A stretch of 64,000 bases of DNA, taken from contig JBBPEB010000024.1 of assembly GCA_039096225.1 (NCBI GenBank), positions 124,001 to 188,000 on the forward strand, written 5' to 3'. This document shows, one piece after another, positions 51,663 to 64,000 of this stretch (position 1 is its first letter; every line of letters begins with the position of its first letter). The position numbers and the translations under genes are program-made. Below the pieces are notes generated by a model that saw only the letters and a program-made list of their open reading frames with translations, did not search any database and was not told the origin of the DNA. Origin of the DNA: Blastocystis sp. Blastoise. Lineage: Eukaryota; Sar; Bigyra; Opalinata; Blastocystidae.

Positions 51663-53900
51663 CTAGGGTCACGTCACAGGTCCAGTGCCTAACGGCACTA
51701 GACCACGGCTGCATAAAGATATATATAAAGAGTTTTTTATTATCTTATATATTATATATTATATATTATTTTTAATTTATTATTTATTTTTAATTATTTA
51801 CTATTTATTATTTATTATTTATTATTTATTATTTATTATTAATTATTTATTATTAATGTCTATCATATATTATATATTATTAATTATTTATTATATATTA
51901 TAAATTTCTTATACTCTATATGGAGAGTTACAATCAGTAAGTGATTGTAATCAGGTTCAATTCCTGATATAAGATTATTTTAGACTTTTTAAATAAGAAA
52001 TGAAAAAAGAAAAAAAGTTATTTATTAATAAAAAATAACATCTTGAGTTATATTCATCACAAAAAATTATTTTTAAATATATATTTTGTATTTATAAATA
52101 ATTAAACAACTGTTTTAAACATTTTGTGAGTTTTTAAAGTCAATAACTTCAGAAATGAGTCACAATGTGAAGTACTCTTGAGTATTTTTAATTTATAAAA
52201 TTCATTTAAATAACATAATATAAAGATTTAAACTCATTTTAATACTTTTTAAAAGAATTTTGAAGTTTTAAGTATAACAAAGTCAACATTCATTGTCACT
52301 TTGACAACTAAAACATTTCTTAAAAAGCTAATATTTTTATATTAATCTCAACTAATGATTTTAAACACAAATAACTCAAAAATGTAACTTTTAAAGAGAC
52401 TTTACCCATTCAAGATCCACTGTATCAAAATAATTTCCGTCAGTCTTTTGATATAGTATAGAGTTTATTATACCATTTATTAAATAAAAGTAAATGTTTT
52501 GAATCTCTTTCTTAAAGACCCTTTTTGACACATTATGAAAAGTTTACACACTTAAACTCATTTTTAAATGCTAATATTTACACACTTTACTTAATAAGGC
52601 CATAGCTACACATTAGTCATCACTTTAAGACATTTCATAAACCTTTTGCATTTGCTCATTTACTTCGACCAAAATAATTTCGTCCCTTCTTTTAACATAA
52701 TATAGATCATACACTCTAGTTTAATGAATAAACACTCTTATTTTGAATCTCGTCCTCTAAGTCACTCATTTTTACATTTTTTTAAATTTAAGACCCTTAG
52801 AGTTGACCTTTTGACTCAATTTTTCTACAGTGCACGAAATTCACGATTTTAAACAAACTGAAGTAAAAATAAATTTTAAATAATAGTCACAACCCTTCAC
52901 ACATCCACTCTCTAAAAATTATTTTAACTGTACTTTTGATATGTTGTAGAGCTACTACAGCTGTACACTAATTAATATCTCTAAATTTTTTATTCACAGT
53001 TTAAGGCTATGTTTTATACATTCTTTTGAATTTGACAACCTTAAACTATTTATTTAAGTTTCTTATTCATAAAATAGACTTAATATATGATTCTAAACAC
53101 ATATATAAACCATTTTACTATTTAAGACACATTTTGTCATTTGGTCATACACTTTGACTTTCATAATTTTGACTCTTCTTTTAATATAGTATGGAGTTAT
53201 AACTATAGTTTATTAAATAAAAGTCATTATATTGAATCTCTCACTCTAAGACCACTTAATTCACATTTTTCAAAATTGTCACTTTTAAACTCGTTATTTA
53301 AAAACTTTGTTTCTACTATAGTAGTTTTATGACCTATTGATTACAATACTACAATATTAGTCAATTATAAGAAGATCAAAGAAAATATCGATCACTCAAA
53401 AATAGTCCTCAGAAGCTGAAAATTGGTACACCTAGGTTTTCTGACCTCCTGAATCAGAATATCATGTCAAATTGACAATCTAAATTTGACCGTTAAGGCC
53501 TCACGTGTTCAATATGAAAAAGTATTAAAAAATAGATAAATATAAAGAATAAACATGGATAACGTATATTGTGGGATTGATAAAAAATCAAGTTTACCCC
53601 ATGTTTATTTTTCAATTGTCTGGTCAACAATTTTTATCTTTATGATCCCAAAGAGCCAATCAAAAACGACTCAAAAATCATGTTTTCTGTTTTTTTATTA
53701 ATAATTTTTTAATTATTAATAATATCGCTTAACCAAATATACGGTGCAAAACTACACGTTATATCGTATTGAACTGTGTTTCAACCAAAAGTTAACTCCC
53801 CGTAAGTTTAGAGGAGTTGTGTACACAAACTTGAGTATACATTAGCCAATCAAATGCATTTTCCAAAAACTGACCAATGGGAATTTTTTTGCCTATTCTC
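51663..53900 (-). mobile_element. 2.2-kb noncoding repeat, copy B (inverted)
   Basis: Reverse-orientation copy of A: the CTAG/hairpin end is at 51663 (GGTCCAGTGCC, loop TAAC, GGCACTAGACC) and the AATAGGC end at about 53900. The sequence is very close to A over the full length, differing mainly in the AT-rich spacer next to the hairpin. The base beyond CTAG is again C, as in A, inside an (AT)n run. Confidence 0.75.
51907..51974 (+). other. 68-nt tRNA-like cloverleaf, copy B
   Basis: Same fold as in copy A with every stem intact: TCTTATA/TATAAGA; TTACAATCA-GTAAG-TGATTGTAA; TCAGG-TTCAATT-CCTGA. The neighbouring AT spacer differs between copies while this block is preserved. Confidence 0.45.
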
Positions 53901-53930
53901 ATATATATAGTAATGATATTATGTATATTA

Positions 53931-54335
53931 CTATATAATATATACATACCTATCGATATAACCATTATAATATATATCTCTTGTTCTATATGAGTAAAGC
54001 TGCTTAAATGTATTGAAAACATTGAATATAGTAGATGCTTGTCTTTTATTATTATGAACATCATCAAGCATCTTTCTAAATAATACTATTGCATGAAAAC
54101 ATTGGGTATTCCTTGAATTGATAGATACCACAATTACATGTTTATTTCTATAATTTACTATATATTCATCATCGAGCATAACTCTTCCTTGCATATTATT
54201 ATCATCATAATGATAATGATTTACTTCTGATATAGCTTTTCCTCCAAAGTCATAATTTTCTTGAAAATAATTCAGAAACGTTTTATCGCTGTTTTGTTTA
54301 ATAATAATAGATAATTGATAAGAATGGCTATAATA
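53931..54335 (-). pseudogene. MULE transposase C-terminal exon, remnant
   Basis: The frame contains LDDEYIVNYRNK followed, after compensating indels, by TCNCGIYQFKEYP and QCFHAIVLFRKML, a SWIM finger. It ends TRDIYYNGYIDR, comparable with NTYYNYYVDR of the intact MULE, and then a GTATGT donor. The catalytic core is absent: a Tc1 element abuts the upstream side at 54338. The 2.2-kb repeat B lies in the position of the last intron. Confidence 0.65.
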
Positions 54336-54337
54336 TA

Positions 54338-56127
<1,790 letters not shown>

Positions 56128-58370
56128 AATAGGCAAAAAAAATCCCATTGGTCAGTTTTTGGAAAATTCATTTGATTGGCTACTATATACTCAAGTTTGT
56201 GTACACAACTCCTCTAAACTTACGGGGAGTTAACTTTTGGTTGAAACACAGTTCAATACGATATAACGTGTAGTTTTGCAACATATATTTGGTTAAGCGA
56301 TATTATTTATAATTAAAAAGTTATTAATAAAAGAACAGAAAACATGATTTTTGAGTCGTTTTTGATTGACTCTTTGGGATCATAAAGATAAAAATTGTTG
56401 ACCAGACAATTGAAAAATAAACATGGGGTAAACTTGATTTTTTATCAATCCCACAATATACGTTATCCATGTTTATTCTTTATATTTATCTATTTTTTAA
56501 TACTTTTTCATATTGAACACGTGAGGCCTTAACGGTCAAATTTAGATTCTCAATTTGACATGATATTCTGATTCAGGAGGTCCAAAAACCTAGGTGTACC
56601 AATTTTGAGCTCCTGAGGACGATTTTTGAGTGATCGATATTTTCTTTGATCTTCTTATAATTGACTAATATTGTAGTATTGTAATCAATAGGTCATAAAA
56701 CTACTATAGTAGAAACAAAGTTTTTAAATAACGAGTTTAAAAGTGACAATTTTGAAAAGTGTGAATTAAGTGGTCTTAGAGTGAGAGATTCAATATAATG
56801 AGTTTTATTTAATAAACTAGACTTATAACTCTATACTATATTAAAAGGAGAGTCAAAATTATGAAAGTCAAAGTGTATGACCAAATGACAAAATGTGTCT
56901 TAAATAGTAAAATGGTTTATATATGTGTTTAGAATCATGTATTAAGTATATTCTATGAATAAGAGCTTTAAATAAATAGTTTAAGGTTGTCAAATTTAAA
57001 AGAATGTGTAAAACATAGTCTTAAACTATGAATAAAAAATTTAGAGATATTAATTAGTGTACAGTTGTAGTAGCTCTACAACATATCAAAAGTACAGTTA
57101 AAATAATTTTTAGAGAGTGGATGTGTGAAGGGTTGTGACTATTATTTAAAATTTATTTTTACTTCAGTTTGTTTAAAATCGTGAATTTCGTGCACTGTAG
57201 AAAAATTGAGTCAAAAGGTCAACTCTAAGGGTCTTAAATTTAAAAAAATGTAAAAATGAGTGACTTAGAGGACGAGATTCAAAATTCTCTCTCACTTTCA
57301 TATAACTAGAGCACACAGTCTATATTATGTCAAAAGAAGGGACGAAAATATTTTGGTCAAAATAAATGAGCAAATGCAAAAGGTTTATAAAATGTCTTAA
57401 AGTGATGACTAATGTGTAGCTATGGTCATATTAAGTAAAGTGTGTAAATATTAGCATTTAAAAATGAGTTTAAGTGTCTTAACTTTTCATAATGTGTCAA
57501 AAAGAGTCTTTAAGAAAGAGATTCAAAACATTTACTTTTATTTAATAAATAGTGTGATTAACTCTATACTATATCAAAAGACTAAAGAAAATTATTTTGA
57601 TACAGTGGATCTTGAATGGGTAAAGTCTCTTTAAAAGTTACTTTTTCGAGTCATTTATGATTAAAATAAGTATTTGAGACAACTGAAGAAATATTAACTT
57701 TTTAAACCATGTTTTATTAGTCAAAGTTAGAATGAATGCTGACTTTGTTATGATTAAAGCTTTCTAATTCTTTTAAAAAGTATGAAAATGAGTTTAAATC
57801 ATTATATTACGTTTATTTAAATAAATTTTATGACTTAAAAATACTTGAGAGTACTTCACATTGTGACTCATTTCTGAAGTTGTTGACTTTAAAAACTCAC
57901 AAAATGTTTAAAACAGTTGTTTAATTATTTATAAATACAAAATATATTTTTAAAATAATAAATAATATATAATAATACAAATTTCGTTTTTAGTATCTAA
58001 GAAATTCTTTTAGTTTTTTACATATTATAAAAAAAAATCTAAAATAATCTTATATCAGGAATTGAACCTGATTACAATCATTTACTGATTGTAACTCTCC
58101 ATATAGAGTATAAGAAATGTAATAAATAATAGATAATAAATAATAATATACAGTAAATTAAAAATAATAGATAATAGATAATAAATAATAATAGATAATA
58201 GATAATAAATAATAATAGATAATAGATAATAGATACCAAAATATAATAAATGATAAATAATAAATAGCAATAGATAATAAATGATAAAAGATACAAAAAG
58301 CCAAATATATATGATTTTATGCAGCCGCGGTCCGGGGCCGTTAGGCACTGGACCTGCGGCGTGACCCTAG
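56128..58370 (+). mobile_element. 2.2-kb noncoding repeat, copy C
   Basis: Same orientation as A, inverted relative to B. Begins AATAGGCAAAAAAAATCCC, ends GTGACCCTAG followed by T. The terminal hairpin and 68-nt cloverleaf are present. It is somewhat more diverged from A and B than they are from each other (for example around 57280-57310 and 57650-57720). Only this copy has T after CTAG, as a Helitron end would require. Confidence 0.75.
58048..58115 (-). other. 68-nt tRNA-like cloverleaf, copy C
   Basis: All three strong stems are preserved; only the middle loop differs (GTAAA on the minus strand instead of GTAAG). Confidence 0.45.
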
Positions 58371-58572
58371 TAAATAGAAAGAAAAGAAGAATATATATAT
58401 ATATATATAGAAATGATATTAATAAATAGAAAGAAGAAAAGAATATATATATATAGAAATGATATAGAAAGAAATTATATGAAGCTCTACATGTGTAAAA
58501 CATAATATATTACTAATAGATAAAAAAAATGATTTTGAAGATTATATTATATATTGAAGGCATATATATATA

Positions 58573-59060
58573 CCTTTCGGTATTGAATTAATATCAATTT
58601 TGTTTTCTTTATTTAGAGGAATATAAATACTGTTGTTTCTATTACATATCTAATATATATATAGAAAAGAGAAAATTATATACTTGGCTTTTGTGCTTTC
58701 TGTATTTCTTCAAAACATATCCTTTTACATTATTTCCTAGATAATGAAGTAGGAAATTGCAATCGTTTATGGGACAAATGATGTCTATTTCTTTCTTATT
58801 TGATTTTTTGACTTCATAGGAGAATCTAGAATCATGAAGTTTTCTATTTATGTCTTTAATTAATTCTTGTTTGGTTTTATAAAATGTTTGTATTGAATAA
58901 ATATGATTTTTTCAAATTGTAAAATGCCTTCACGACTTGAGAATTCATCGTATTTAGCAGAAATAATAGTGTCAACAGACTCATCGTTAGAATTATCAAT
59001 CTAATCAATATCAAGAGAAATATAATAATTATATAAATATATTTGATCTTGGTTATCCAT
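58573..59060 (-). pseudogene. MULE N-terminal zinc-finger exon and a 33-nt microexon, remnant
   Basis: Minus strand from the ATG at 59060: MDNQDQIYLYNYYISLDID, a TAG, then after a frameshift KQELIKDINRKLHDSRFSYE followed by ICPINDCNFLLHYLGNNVKG and YRKH. This aligns with the first exon of the intact MULE (C..DC.F.LH..G..V.G...K.Y..H). After the donor at 58683 an 80-nt intron leads to a 33-nt phase-1 exon (58605-58573) reading NKIDINSIPK. The catalytic core is missing; repeat copy C lies downstream. Confidence 0.6.
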
Positions 59061-60034
59061 GAAATTATTGGTTTTATAAACAATCACAACATAATAAAGT
59101 CAAAATTAATATTATTTTTTTTAATTAAAAAGGTTGTTTTTTATACAATTTTAAAGAGAACAGTTAAGTTTTAAAAGTTTATTCTTTTAATTTAATAAAA
59201 AAGCAATTAATAATGAAGTATTTTTTAATTTTAAAATGTTTTGCCTATATTGTATGAATTGATTTCATATAAAACAATCTGTAACACGATTTAGTTTATA
59301 AGAATAACAAATAATAGCTCATTTTTCTATTAAATAACATAAAATATAATAATTTAAACACTAAATATCGAAAAATTATAGTTTTAGCAAGTCGATATTT
59401 TATACTAAAGTTTTTGTCTTTTCTATAATTGAATATTTCCCATACTAAACATACTTAACTATTCATAAACTAGTTACATGTGTGATACATTTTGGATATA
59501 TGAATAAATGATGATATACGATTGTTTAATTTGTATAAAACATGACTAACGTTATTTAATTACATAATTAATTATATAATAGCCAGTTTGATCAAAACAC
59601 ATTACAAAACAAGCATATAATATTTATTTTGTAGTTATTTGCAATAAAAATTATTATTTTGTTCTTTTTTAAATATATTGCCAATCAAATACCTGTTCAT
59701 TATATAATCCAATAGAATTGCTACTTAATTTCATTTATACTATTGTATTCTAAAAGTCAAGGTTAAATACCCATTTTTAGAAAAAATCAGATGAATTTAG
59801 TCAAAAAAAATTTTTATCAGTTTAACAAGAAAAAACGACATTTTTGAAAATGTGGATATAAAAATAGATATGTATGTCAGATGAATTCTCTTTTAAGACA
59901 TTTTTATCAGAACCTCTTATTATATATACGTATAAGTAATTATCCTAAAATATATTATGTAGATGCATTTGCTATTAACTCTACCACACTTTATAAAAAT
60001 AAAGAAGAAAAAAAAAGGTAAAATTGATATTGAT
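59061..60034. other. Noncoding spacer
   Basis: AT-rich with no supported exon or repeat structure. Confidence 0.4.
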
Positions 60035-61282
60035 ATGTCCTTAGAAGATAAAGATGATGATGGTATATGATATATAATGCTATATTATAAATTATTTTAG
60101 AAAATGATTTCACGGAAAGACTCTATTCTCGAGCACATGTATTTTTTTTCTATAATTATATACGATATATATGAAATATTAAACATTACTACTCCAGCAC
60201 CTAGTCATACTCATGATGCATACTTAAACGATTTCATTATTGACATATGTTCATATTCATTCTGGAAAGACTATAAAATACGTGCTAAAGTTGATGTAAG
60301 AAAGCCAATAGTTTATATTGTGAATTTTTTTGATAGAGTACAAATTGATAAAAAAAAGCTTATTCATTAAAAGCAGTAAGTGTTTTAATTATCTGTACTA
60401 TTTAAATTATATGAATATATATAGTATAAGTCATTATTACAACGAATTGCTCATAATAAAACGGATATTATTTTGATTCTATATGTTCAGTATCTAATAA
60501 ATATATATATATTTATTTATATGATACGATTATATATATAGATATTCACATTGGTCACTTTATTTATTATATATTAATACTACTATTTATAACATAAATA
60601 AATTACGTATGATAATTCTTATTCACTCATGATTTTTTTGGATGTAAATCTAATACAATTTATATAGGTTACAATAAAGAGAATTCAACTGATTTGATTC
60701 CTGTATATTTATATATATATCATTAATTGATGAATATTGAATATATATAGATTTTTATCGAGAGTTATGATTCATTAGACTCATTTGGAATTAAACAGAA
60801 CTCATCAATATATCTGTATGTTAATTTTGTAGTATTTTTATTTATTTTCATGTATAGTTTTATTTGTGACCTATTAGAGATGTATTATTGTTGTCCAAAA
60901 TTAATTGATGTTTCTTCCGTGGAAAAAACACCAAAAATCTCTGATCTTTTATCTCCATACATTCACATCATGGTATTTTCGATGATTTATTAATTAGTTT
61001 TATTGATTTAGAACTCTCCACAACAAACAAATTCATATGATTGCGGCTACTTCTTATTATGTAACATTAAGTACATACTTAATAATATATCTATATGGAT
61101 GCTAAAACATTCTTTTTCGTACTCATTTGATAAAACTATGTGTAGAACCGAATTAATAGGTATTATAACTTACATGTCAACCTCAAAAGAATATGATGCT
61201 GTTAAAAGCTGTATATATTATTTATGTCATATACTTGTAATATCATCTATATATCTTTCTATATTACTTTCTGTATAACTTT

Positions 61283-61342
<60 letters not shown>

Positions 61343-61451
61343 TTTTAATACGGCTAGTACTACTATTAATATTAATAATGGAAATAATTATACCAATGAT
61401 ACTATTATAATCCCAAATGTTATACAAAAAAAATTCAACTTGAAAGAATAG
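60035..61451 (+). CDS. Ulp1-like (C48 family) cysteine peptidase, multi-exon
   Basis: Ulp1-type enzymes process or remove ubiquitin-like proteins such as SUMO. Clear exons: 60101-60376 (DAYLNDFIIDICSYSFW, the WLND-like entry motif), 60425-60489, 60542-60606 (YSHWSLYLLYI, catalytic His), 60668-60700 or so, about 60751-60816 (FIESYDSLDSFG, catalytic Asp), about 60867-60973, and the exon from about 61013 (SPQQTNSYDCGYFLLCNIK, Gln and catalytic Cys). The last exon, after an (AT)n intron, reads FNTASTTININNG...KKFNLKE-stop. From YKSLLQRI to the stop every junction I checked keeps phase. Two single-base problems lie in homopolymers upstream (T8 near 60140, A8 near 60345) and could be decay or sequencing error. 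C48 genes are sometimes carried by MULEs, and MULE fragments flank this one. Confidence 0.75.
61286..61341. repeat. (AT)n microsatellite in an intron of the Ulp1-like gene
   Basis: The run ends at TATAG directly before the last exon and so forms most of that intron. Confidence 0.85.
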
Positions 61452-61659
61452 ACAAGTATATATATATGATTGTTTCTTGATTCTAATATATTTATTATTT
61501 ACTTTTATTATATTTCTTTTTTTTTATTATAAAAATTTTTTATTCAGGTATACATACTTCTATTATATAAAACTGATTACTATATGTATTATCTTAATAA
61601 ATATATATATATAGTGATAATTATTCAAAAAGTATGAAAGAGTCTCTTTTTTATTAAAT

Positions 61660-61836
61660 ATGAATAGGCATAGACTATATAAGAAAATACGCAAGTCAAA
61701 TGTAAAAATAAACAAGAAGTGTTCTATGAAATTCCTTGTGGATCCAAATGGAAAAAGGACAAAGAAACCTTCACGTTTCAGAATAAGAAAGATTCACAGA
61801 ACCTCTCGTCTGATTAGTTCGAAAATGTATTATTGA
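61660..61836 (+). CDS. Small basic open reading frame, 58 codons
   Basis: MNRHRLYKKIRKSNVKINKK...PSRFRIRKIHRTSRLI...MYY-stop is strongly Lys/Arg-rich and followed by an AAG-GTTAGT donor-like site. It lies about 200 bp downstream of the Ulp1-like stop on the same strand. It may be a separate small gene, a nucleic-acid-binding tail once joined to the peptidase, or chance. Not recognised. Confidence 0.3.
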   Translation: MNRHRLYKKIRKSNVKINKKCSMKFLVDPNGKRTKKPSRFRIRKIHRTSRLISSKMYY

Positions 61837-62984
61837 CAAGGTTAGTATCATTTAGATCTGACGACTTCATAGAATTATTCAATAAAAGTGTGTTAAGAGT
61901 AAGAATGTAAATGGATGAGTCATTAAAGTGTTGTTGATTTTGATAATATTATGCATGGTATGTTGAGTGAACGTTGTTTAGTGAAAGAATTTATAAAAAT
62001 ATCGTGTTGTTCGTTTTGTTGTTCAGCATTGTGTCTGGGTTAGTTAAAAAATGTTTATATTTGAAATCACAATAGTCTTCTATTGCATTAAAACTGCTTA
62101 AAATATTCTGAATAAAGAAACAAAATTACATTATAACATTTACTTTTTTAAAAGATAGTAATAAATTTAGTAGAACTATAATAATTGTCAGTCACATTGA
62201 TAAAACGTTGTATCGACACTAACGGTTATACTCATATAGATAAATATTGAAAAAAAAGTAAAAACTCAACATTGTGTGAATTATTAGAAATTTCATTAAT
62301 ATAAAATATATTTTTATGACATATGTTTGTATTGAAATGACATATAATACATTAAATCAATTTAATATAAATATATAATAAAATTACAACGATATATTAA
62401 AAAAAACTCTTTAAATAAAGTCGTCCCCGAATTCTTTTAGAACTTTAATAAACCGTCCACTCATTATTTTTTTTCGTCCCTTGAAGTTCAAATATTAAGC
62501 AAATTTCATCAAAAATTTGCGGACGACTGTGTTTCCAGAAAAATATGGAAACTTTAAAATGAAACGAGACTACTTAGTCTCTCATTGGATTTATAAAATA
62601 AAAAAATATGTTGAAAAAATGTTAAATCACAAATTTTTGGAATAACTGTGACATTACTAAAACAAAAGCAGGTCTCAGGGTAGGGACTGATTCATGTAAC
62701 TAGTATTAAAAAAGCATTTTAAACAAAAAATAAAACAATATTTAAAAAAAAACAATATTCATGAAAATATTATGATGTTGAACTTTAAAAACGTAAATTC
62801 TCCTGGGAATACAAGCTTTTTCAAAAAGTGTCACTTTGGTTCAGGTACTTTAATTATGAAAAAAAATAAAATAGTTTTAGAAAAAAACGAAAAATTATGA
62901 AAAAATTCCAAAATTTCTGAAAAAATTACTAAAAGTTTTGAAATTTTTGTGAAAAATTATGGAAAACACAGTAGTGATTGCGAC
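61837..62984. other. Noncoding spacer
   Basis: No exon or transposon end supported. Contains AAATTTCTGAAAAAATTAC-like repeats near 62880-62960. Confidence 0.4.
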
Positions 62985-63975
62985 TACAGCTAGAAGTATC
63001 TGTTTTGATCACGTTATATGCGTACCATCTAGAAATATAATTGACTAATCTATCTTCTTATATAGTTCTATGTTGGATTTAAGACTCACAAAATAGTATA
63101 AGAATGATGAACTTTCTGGTTCCTTAGTAATTTCTTCGTTAGAAGTTGTTTGATTATTTTCCATGGATATACTAGAGCCCAATAAGTCCTCATCAAATTT
63201 ATCGTTAGTATCAAATGATATATTATTAGATCTATGTATATCATTATTATGTGTATCAACTATTCCATGTGGAGATTCTATTTCCTTACTAAAACTATCA
63301 AAATCAATACTATTAAATGCTTCTTCTGATTTATAAGAAATGGATGAAGGTAGAACTCCATAAGAAACATGATTTCCTTTCTTCTTTAATACTTCTAGTA
63401 TACCAAGTATAAGATTGTACTTGTTATCACTTTTGGTACCAATAGATTTTAAAGCAGAACGGCAGACACTATTGGTTATATTCATACCTTGTGTATTCAG
63501 ATATCTTTCTAATTGAACAGAAGATTTAAAATAATTAGCCAAATTCTTCTCTCTTAAGTATTCAACAACGGATGTAGATGACATTTGGCTTTTAATAAAA
63601 CGTAGATTCTTCTAATGAAAAACTATATTAATACTTAGTTTTGTACATATTTCATTAAAATGTTCTAAAGTGATTCCATTCGGAAGTTCGTCATTTGAAA
63701 ATATCCTTACAGACGGTTCATTATCGCCACTTGTAGCTATTCCAATAGATTCGTCTATTTTCAGCATTTCCTCAATAGTTATTAATTGCTGATTATCAGT
63801 ACTAGACGGATTAATATGCTTTAAAATAATATCATCTAGAACAGCTATATAAAGAAGTTATAGAAATAATATATACATAATAAATTATAATATATGGTAA
63901 AACGAATTAAAAAAATGAATAATAAGACACTATGAATATATATACCTTTTGGAATAGATTTAATATCTATTTTGT
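62985..63975 (-). pseudogene. MULE transposase, N-terminal half, truncated
   Basis: Minus strand: a 21-nt phase-1 microexon (DIKSIPK, ending at about 63953), a short AT-rich intron, then AVLDDIILKHINPSSTDNQQ..., a stop near 63614, and the frame from 63584: SSTSVVEYLREKNLANYFKS, SIGTKSDNKYN, SSFLYYFVSLKSNIELYKK. This parallels the intact MULE at 12.0-10.2 kb (SSNDVVSYLKENNLAKYFKS, LGIKSTNDY, EFLYSFVSIKSNIALYKK). After TAG the frame still reads SIIFLDGTHIT, the first catalytic Asp region, then TGA and loss of homology near 62990. The zinc-finger exon would lie beyond the window end. Confidence 0.65.
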
Positions 63976-64000
63976 TTAGATATATATATTATTATTCTTA

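Overview
The window is very AT-rich eukaryotic DNA. Long (AT)n and (ATT)n runs are common, predicted proteins are rich in Asn, and genes are cut by many short introns bounded GTATAT...TATAG, the shortest 35-50 nt. No bacterial operons, rRNA, CRISPR arrays or convincing tRNA genes were seen. The best-preserved genes read with the standard code. The sequence suggests a protist-like or early-branching eukaryote with an extremely AT-rich genome, but does not fix the lineage. All exon coordinates were worked out by eye from splice consensus and reading phase.

Nearly every recognisable gene is, or sits inside, a DNA transposon. 1-3.2 kb: AT-rich DNA with faint exons of an unrecognised gene. 3.2-9.5 kb: an unusual 6.3-kb tract that is almost G-free on the + strand. 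9.8-13.1 kb (-): an apparently intact MULE transposase gene. 14.2-17.3 kb: a MULE zinc-finger remnant, then exon-like pieces of an unrecognised gene split by a hAT-type MITE. 17.3-23.7 kb (-): an almost complete Helitron Rep-helicase frame with only three in-frame stops and a terminal hairpin plus CTAG. 23.9-26.6 kb (-): a 20-exon gene in which every intron is phase 1 and ten exons are exactly 30 nt, encoding degenerate decapeptides.

29.8-32.5 kb (+): a broken PIWI-clade Argonaute (PAZ plus MID-like parts), its introns made largely of microsatellite, including a 332-nt (ATT)n intron. 34.3-36.9 kb (+): a MULE pseudogene with an 847-nt simple-sequence intron. 37-39.2, 51.7-53.9 and 56.1-58.4 kb: three copies of a 2.2-kb repeat, each with a conserved 68-nt cloverleaf-like fold and a GC-rich hairpin ending in CTAG. 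The last two copies form a large inverted repeat around a MULE fragment and a Tc1 element.

39.3-40.9, 45.4-49.4 and 50.1-51.2 kb: three decayed copies of a two-gene transposon. A Tnp2/CACTA-like transposase is divergently paired with an unrecognised companion gene across about 170-210 bp. 60.0-61.5 kb (+): a multi-exon Ulp1-like cysteine peptidase with catalytic His, Asp, Gln and Cys visible. 58.6-59.1 and 63.0-64.0 kb (-): two more MULE fragments.

The strongest candidates for something new are the symmetric-microexon gene, the divergent transposase/companion pair, and the PIWI-like gene with microsatellite introns.
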